Shown here one piece after another: positions 3,751-8,087 of a stretch of DNA of 8,087 nucleotides (position 1 is its first letter; each line of letters opens with the position of its first letter). The DNA is from an uncultured Eubacteriales bacterium (GTDB taxonomy: Bacteria > Bacillota > Clostridia > Oscillospirales > Oscillospiraceae): NCBI GenBank assembly GCA_902461475.1, contig CABPXX010000047.1, forward strand, positions 1-8,087, read 5' to 3'. The notes below the pieces were generated by a model, which had not been told where the DNA came from, searched no databases, and worked only from the letters and a program-made list of their open reading frames with translations. The translations under genes and the position numbers were made by a program.

Positions 3751-6717
3751 ATGCGCAAGATTACTAAGAAAGTCGGCGCTCTGGTCACCGTGTGTGCCAT
3801 GTGTCTGTCCACCGTCAGCTATGCCGCTGCCCTGCCTCAGACCCAGGCCGACGAGATCACCAACTCCGCTGCCACCCTTGCCAATGAGGCGACCAGCCCC
3901 AACCTGGCCCTCAAGGCCACCGCTGCCTCGTCCGCCAACGAGACCTCTAACTTCACCCAGGAGAAGGCCAATGACGGCAACATGGACACCCGCTGGTCCA
4001 GCGGCTCTGTGGAGAACAATCCCCAGTGGCTGCGCCTGGACTTCGGCGAGCCCACCACCTTCAACTGCGTCCGTCTGTTCTGGGAGAAGTCCGGCGGCAA
4101 GGCCTACAAGGTCCAGGTCTCTGACGACGGCAACGAGTGGACCGACGTGGCCAACATCACCGACGGCCAGCCCGAGGAGGCCCGCACCATTACCTTTGAC
4201 GAGGTGACCGCCCGCTATGTCCGGGTGTACATCACCGAGAACTTCCCTGACATCTGGACCTGCGTGTCCATCTACGAGATGGAAGTGTACAACAACACCT
4301 GGGAGTTTGTCTTTAACCAGGCCAAGACCCAGCTGGAGAACGCCCAGAAGTGGGATGCTCTGAGCCGGGACGTGTCCCTGGTGGAGAGCACCGACTACGG
4401 TGCCACCGTCACCTGGAAGAGCGACTCTCCCTACCTCACCGTGGAGTACGGAATGCTGAAGGTGACCCTGCCTGAGACCACCACCCAGGCCACCCTCACC
4501 GCCACCGTCTCCTACCTGGGCAACAGCGCCGATGTGGAGATTCCCGTGACCATTCTGTCCCAGACCGATTTGGACAACACCTATGACCTCAACCCCACCC
4601 CCCAGAAGCTGGAGATGCAGTACAACCTCATCGACTTTGACAACGTCAAGGTCTACTATGAGTCCGGCATCACCGATGTCACCAAGGGCCGGGTGCAGGA
4701 GATCATGGACAAGCAGGGCGTGTCCTACACCGTCACCGAGAACTATGAGGAGAGCACCCTGGCTCTGGGCATCCACGGCTCTACTGAGAACGTGGACACC
4801 AACACCACCGGCTACTCCGACGACCTGTTCGTGGCCAGCGAGACCAAGTATGACGCCCACTTTGTGGACATCAACTCCAATGGCCGCGTGACCATCCTGG
4901 GCGAGGACGACGATGCCGTGTACTACGGCCTGGCCACCCTGGACGACGCCATGGAGACCGTGGCCGGTCAGCATCTGACCTGCGCCACCATCGAGGACTA
5001 TTCCAACATGCAGTACCGCGGCATCGTCGAGGGCTTCTACGGCAAGGTGTACTCTGTGGAGGACATTCTCTCCCTGTTCGAGTACATGGAAGACAACAAG
5101 ATGAACACCTTCGTCTACGGCCCCAAGGGTGACCCCTATCACCTGGGCAACTGGCGGGATGAGTATCCCACCGAGATCACCGACGAGCAGCGCTTCTACG
5201 GCATGATGACCCAGGACGACATCCGCACCATCACCGCCGCTGCCGCCGAGAACAACATCTCCTTTGCCTGGTCCATCCACCCCGCCATGCAAAACGGCAT
5301 CAACTTCACCGACCGTGACAGCGTGGAGCAGGGCATTGACGACATCATGGAGAAGTTCTCCCACATGTACGATCTGGGCGTGCGCCAGTTCGGCGTGTTT
5401 GTGGACGACATCGACACCGGCGTGGCTCTGCGTGGCTCTGAGAACCAGGCCTACATGATGGCCGAGCTCCAGCGCCGCCTGGAGGACAAGTACAACGGCT
5501 CCGAGGATCCCGCCGATCACGTGGCCGGCACCTACTACGTGCCCAGCTTCTATGCTCTGAGCTTCGGGTCCTCCTCTCAGCTGGAGACCAACCTGGGCGC
5601 CTTCCGTGAGGCCAACAAGGACAACAACGTCATCATCATGATGACCGGCTCCGGCGTGTGGTCCCCCATCCGCAACTCCGATCTGCTGAAGATCCAGCAG
5701 TACACCGGTAAGAAGCCCGTCATGTGGTGGAACTACCCCGTCAACGACAACATTGACGACCAGATGCTCATGAACCGTCTGGACTCCGTGTACGCCACCG
5801 ATCTGGACGTCACCGCCAGTCTGGGCGTCCTGTCCAACCCCATGAACCAGGCTGAGGCCTCCAAGGTGGCCCTGTACGGCGTGGCCGACTACACCTGGAA
5901 CACCGCCAACTTCGATGTCCAGAGCAACTGGGAGGAGTCCTTTGCCTCCTACACCGATGACCCCGCCATGCAGGAGGCCCTGCGTGTGTTTGCCAGCCAC
6001 GCTGCCAAGAACCAGGACCACACCAACATCAACTCCATCTTCAACGCCTACAAGTCGGACAGCTCCAACTATCCGGCCGTGCTGGAGGAGATGCAGAAGA
6101 TCGTGGATTCCTGCCAGCTCATTCTCACCCTCAAGGACAGCGATGATTACAAGCTGGTGAACCTGGAAGAGGAGATTCGCCCCTGGGTGTACCGCCTCAA
6201 TGACATGAGCCAGATCATCATCGACTGCATCCAGGCCATGTATGGCGAGGAGAGCCAGCGCTTCGATCACCTGATGAACGCCATCTACCTCTCCAACGGC
6301 ATTGACACCCTGGAGAAGTACAAGGTGGAGAGCCTGGAGGGCCAGGGCACCAGCCAGACCATCAGCAACTATGTCACCAGCCCCGGCAACCTCTACATCC
6401 TGCCCTTCGCCCGCTACATCATGACCCAGGCCGGCGGCTCCTTCTTCACTGACGCCTCCGACCCCTTCGTCTACACCGACACCAACACCGAGGGCTGGGC
6501 CATGGCTAAGTCCGGCAACACCTTCACCGTCACCGACGGCGAGACCGTGACCCTGGCCTCCGGCTCCTATGTCCAGTTCGACCTGGCTGGTGGCTCTGTC
6601 CTCCGTGCCCGGCCTGGACGACCTGAACGTCCAGATCTCCCTGGACGGCAAGACCTGGACTGGCTTTGCCGCCGGCACTCAAGCCCGCTATGTGCGCGTG
6701 ATGAACAACACCGCTGA
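3751..6717 (+). CDS. Secreted GH84 beta-N-acetylglucosaminidase / hyaluronidase-like enzyme (frame broken near C-terminal modules)
   Basis: GH84 enzymes remove beta-linked N-acetylglucosamine, for example from mucin or O-GlcNAc glycans, by substrate-assisted catalysis. This frame gives 988 residues. In order: signal peptide (1 to about 25-27, MRKITKK then a hydrophobic run); CBM32/discoidin domain (about 48-180, DTRWSS, RYVRVY); Ig-like domain (about 185-272); GH20b-type N-terminal domain (about 275-415); GH84 barrel (about 421-735); helical domain (about 735-890). In the barrel RGIVEGFYG (423-431), YGPKGDPYH (456-464), the catalytic pair D552-D553, Y601, N661 with D666 in WWNYPVND, and N696 in SNPMNQAEASK match active-site residues of B. 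thetaiotaomicron GH84. From about residue 945 the sequence loses family character and stops at 6715-6717, while the expected domain continues in another frame from about 6602. Only the C-terminal modules are cut off, so the enzyme may still be active. The exact substrate is not readable from sequence. Confidence 0.94.
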   Translation: MRKITKKVGALVTVCAMCLSTVSYAAALPQTQADEITNSAATLANEATSPNLALKATAASSANETSNFTQEKANDGNMDTRWSSGSVENNPQWLRLDFGEPTTFNCVRLFWEKSGGKAYKVQVSDDGNEWTDVANITDGQPEEARTITFDEVTARYVRVYITENFPDIWTCVSIYEMEVYNNTWEFVFNQAKTQLENAQKWDALSRDVSLVESTDYGATVTWKSDSPYLTVEYGMLKVTLPETTTQATLTATVSYLGNSADVEIPVTILSQTDLDNTYDLNPTPQKLEMQYNLIDFDNVKVYYESGITDVTKGRVQEIMDKQGVSYTVTENYEESTLALGIHGSTENVDTNTTGYSDDLFVASETKYDAHFVDINSNGRVTILGEDDDAVYYGLATLDDAMETVAGQHLTCATIEDYSNMQYRGIVEGFYGKVYSVEDILSLFEYMEDNKMNTFVYGPKGDPYHLGNWRDEYPTEITDEQRFYGMMTQDDIRTITAAAAENNISFAWSIHPAMQNGINFTDRDSVEQGIDDIMEKFSHMYDLGVRQFGVFVDDIDTGVALRGSENQAYMMAELQRRLEDKYNGSEDPADHVAGTYYVPSFYALSFGSSSQLETNLGAFREANKDNNVIIMMTGSGVWSPIRNSDLLKIQQYTGKKPVMWWNYPVNDNIDDQMLMNRLDSVYATDLDVTASLGVLSNPMNQAEASKVALYGVADYTWNTANFDVQSNWEESFASYTDDPAMQEALRVFASHAAKNQDHTNINSIFNAYKSDSSNYPAVLEEMQKIVDSCQLILTLKDSDDYKLVNLEEEIRPWVYRLNDMSQIIIDCIQAMYGEESQRFDHLMNAIYLSNGIDTLEKYKVESLEGQGTSQTISNYVTSPGNLYILPFARYIMTQAGGSFFTDASDPFVYTDTNTEGWAMAKSGNTFTVTDGETVTLASGSYVQFDLAGGSVLRARPGRPERPDLPGRQDLDWLCRRHSSPLCARDEQHR
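6583..6590 (+). repeat. Tandem CTGG duplication at the frameshift point
   Basis: CTGG occurs twice in a row at 6583-6590. Taking out one copy joins the two frames and reads ...QFDL-VALSSVPGLDD..., a plausible strand of the discoidin-like domain. A 4-bp gain by slippage would explain the break. A single extra base near 6598-6601 would also restore the frame. Confidence 0.5.
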
Positions 6718-8087
6718 GGAGATTTCCGTGGACCTGACCCAGGTGTCCATCGCCGCTCAGGTGGTGTCCATCGCCTCCGTCACCTCCAGCGCCGAGTTCT
6801 GGGAGCCCAACAACTATCCCACCAGCAACATCAACGACTACAACAACACCACCTTCGTCTGGCTCAACAGCCAGGCCAAGGGCACCCACCTCACCGTTAC
6901 CTACAACACCGTGACCAGCATTGACCGCATCGAGTTCACCACCACCACCGATGGTGACGCTATGAAGGGCAAGCTGAACCTAGAGTATCAGAACGCCGAA
7001 GGCAACTGGGTGTCTGTGGGCACCGTGAGCAGTGACGACTTCGTGGATGGCGCCATCGCCGTCAACTTCGACCCCGTCCAGGCCAAGGCCATTCGGGCTA
7101 CCGTTGCCGAGGTTGGCTCCACCAACTGGATGAAGGTCGCCGAGTTCCACGGCGTGTCCACCCAGGCCAAGGCCGTCGCCACCGTCAACGGCGTGGGCGA
7201 GGCCAAGCTCTATGACCGCGACGTGATGAGCTTCGTCCAGGCCACCGGCGAGGGCGAAGTGGTGTACAACGTCTACGAGAGCACCAAGGCCAACGACCTG
7301 GTGCTGTACAACGCCCTGGGCACCTGGGACGGCGTGAGCGTGTACGCCGTCACCGCCGATGGCGAGACCCTGCTGGAGCATGATGCCGACCTGAGCAACA
7401 CCGGTTCCCGTGTCTACCACGCCAACCAGCTCAAGGGTGTCACCGCCTTCCGCATCGCCTACACCGATGGCATCTACCTCAACGAGATCGAGATCAAGGG
7501 CGACCGCTTTGTGGCTCTGAACACCTACGGCGTGCAGCCTCAGGTGGACGAGGCCAAGGCCGCTGCTGCTGAGCCCGGCTACACCGCCGAGTCCATCGCC
7601 GCCCTCAACGACGCCATCGCCGCTGTGGAGGCCATTCTGGCTGACAACACCCTGGGTGAGCCCGTGACCCAGGAGGCCCTGAACACCGCCGTGGAGGCCA
7701 TGAACGCCGCTGTGGAGGCCCGTGTGCCCGATCAGCCCGGCCAGGAGGCCAACAAGGCTCTGCTCCAGGCCACCTACGACTACGCTGTGACCCTGGACAC
7801 CACCGGCGTGGTGGACTCCGCCGTGGCCATCTTCCAGAAGGCCCTGGACGAGGCCAAGACCGTGCTGGACAACCCCAACGCCACCCAGGAACAGGTGGAC
7901 ACCGCTTGGGACAACCTGCTCACTGGCATCTGGTCCCTGGGCCTGAAGCAGGGCGACAAGACCATGCTGGAAGTGCTCATCGCCAAGGCTGAGACCATGG
8001 TTGCCAACGAGAGCAAGTACGTGCAGGACCACTGGCAGGAGCTGCTGGACGCTCTGAACGCCGGCCAGAAGGTCATGGACGACGGCG
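6602..8087 (+). CDS. Continuation of the GH84 protein in a shifted frame: CBM32-like and FIVAR modules (3' end outside window)
   Basis: This frame is open from the break to the right edge with no start of its own supported by a ribosome site; it is read as the detached C-terminal half of the preceding gene. It first completes the interrupted beta-sandwich domain (LDGKTW, then ARYVRVMNNT, to about 6765). About 6770-7160 is a discoidin/CBM32-like domain (INDYNNTTFVW, MKVAEFHG). About 7170-7510 is a third beta-sandwich module ending IYLNEIEIKG. From about 7530 follow alpha-helical FIVAR-type repeats (VDEAKAAAAE; then ALDEAKTVLDNP with TQEQVDTAWDNLL), common in Firmicute surface enzymes, and a further helical segment up to the edge. 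Any dockerin, sortase motif or membrane anchor would lie beyond the window. Codon use matches the upstream half. If the shift is real in the cell, this half is untranslated or needs internal initiation; ATG 6701 is the first in-frame ATG. Confidence 0.85.

Noticed and set aside
3745..6678. Long minus-strand open frame of 977 codons opposite the GH84 gene
   Set aside because: Its translation is a Val/Gly/His/Leu-rich shadow produced by GC-rich codon bias on the plus strand, with no recognisable domain, while the plus strand has clear GH84 motifs.
6980..8032. Minus-strand open frame of 350 codons opposite the CBM/FIVAR region
   Set aside because: Same low-complexity Val/Gly/His/Leu composition and no family motif; the plus strand carries the readable modules.
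1..8087. tRNA, rRNA, CRISPR array, insertion sequence or prophage signals
   Set aside because: No cloverleaf, repeat-spacer array, transposase or phage-like coding was seen on either strand.

Overview
The window is a GC-rich, tightly packed, plus-strand segment. It most resembles a gut Oscillospiraceae-type Firmicute (the Flavonifractor/Lawsonibacter kind). That assignment is inferred from high GC, strong GGAGG ribosome sites, the fused aromatic genes and a secreted GH84 enzyme with FIVAR modules; no rRNA or other phylogenetic marker is present.

Positions 1-3436 hold the end of an aromatic amino acid operon: the C-terminal part of chorismate synthase (aroC), a bifunctional chorismate mutase/prephenate dehydratase (pheA), a fused shikimate kinase / type II dehydroquinase-like protein (aroK-aroQ), and shikimate dehydrogenase (aroE). 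pheA/aroKQ overlap at an ATGA and aroKQ/aroE meet at or near another, so these genes are probably translationally coupled. Together they cover the late shikimate pathway to chorismate and on to phenylpyruvate. The dehydroquinase half of the fusion looks catalytically defective: the lid arginine, the catalytic histidine and a substrate-binding serine are all replaced.

Positions 3437-3750 form a regulatory region with no convincing ordinary gene. A perfect 14-bp inverted repeat (3476-3489 / 3539-3552) encloses a good sigma-A-like promoter pointing right, which suggests an invertible promoter or a looped operator pair. A possible five-codon leader ORF (3557-3574) follows. It runs into a long terminator-like hairpin ending in TTTTT (3566-3631), then two mutually exclusive small hairpins, and finally the ribosome site of the next gene.

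Positions 3751-8087 hold one very large secreted glycoside hydrolase gene of family GH84 (beta-N-acetylglucosaminidase/hyaluronidase-like, of the NagH/NagJ/O-GlcNAcase type). It runs off the right edge. A frameshift at about 6583-6605 splits it: the first frame stops at 6717 and the family-typical sequence continues in the next frame to the window end with discoidin/CBM32-like and FIVAR modules. A tandem CTGG duplication at the break is a likely cause. The catalytic domain lies entirely upstream and keeps all key residues, so a truncated product could still be active.
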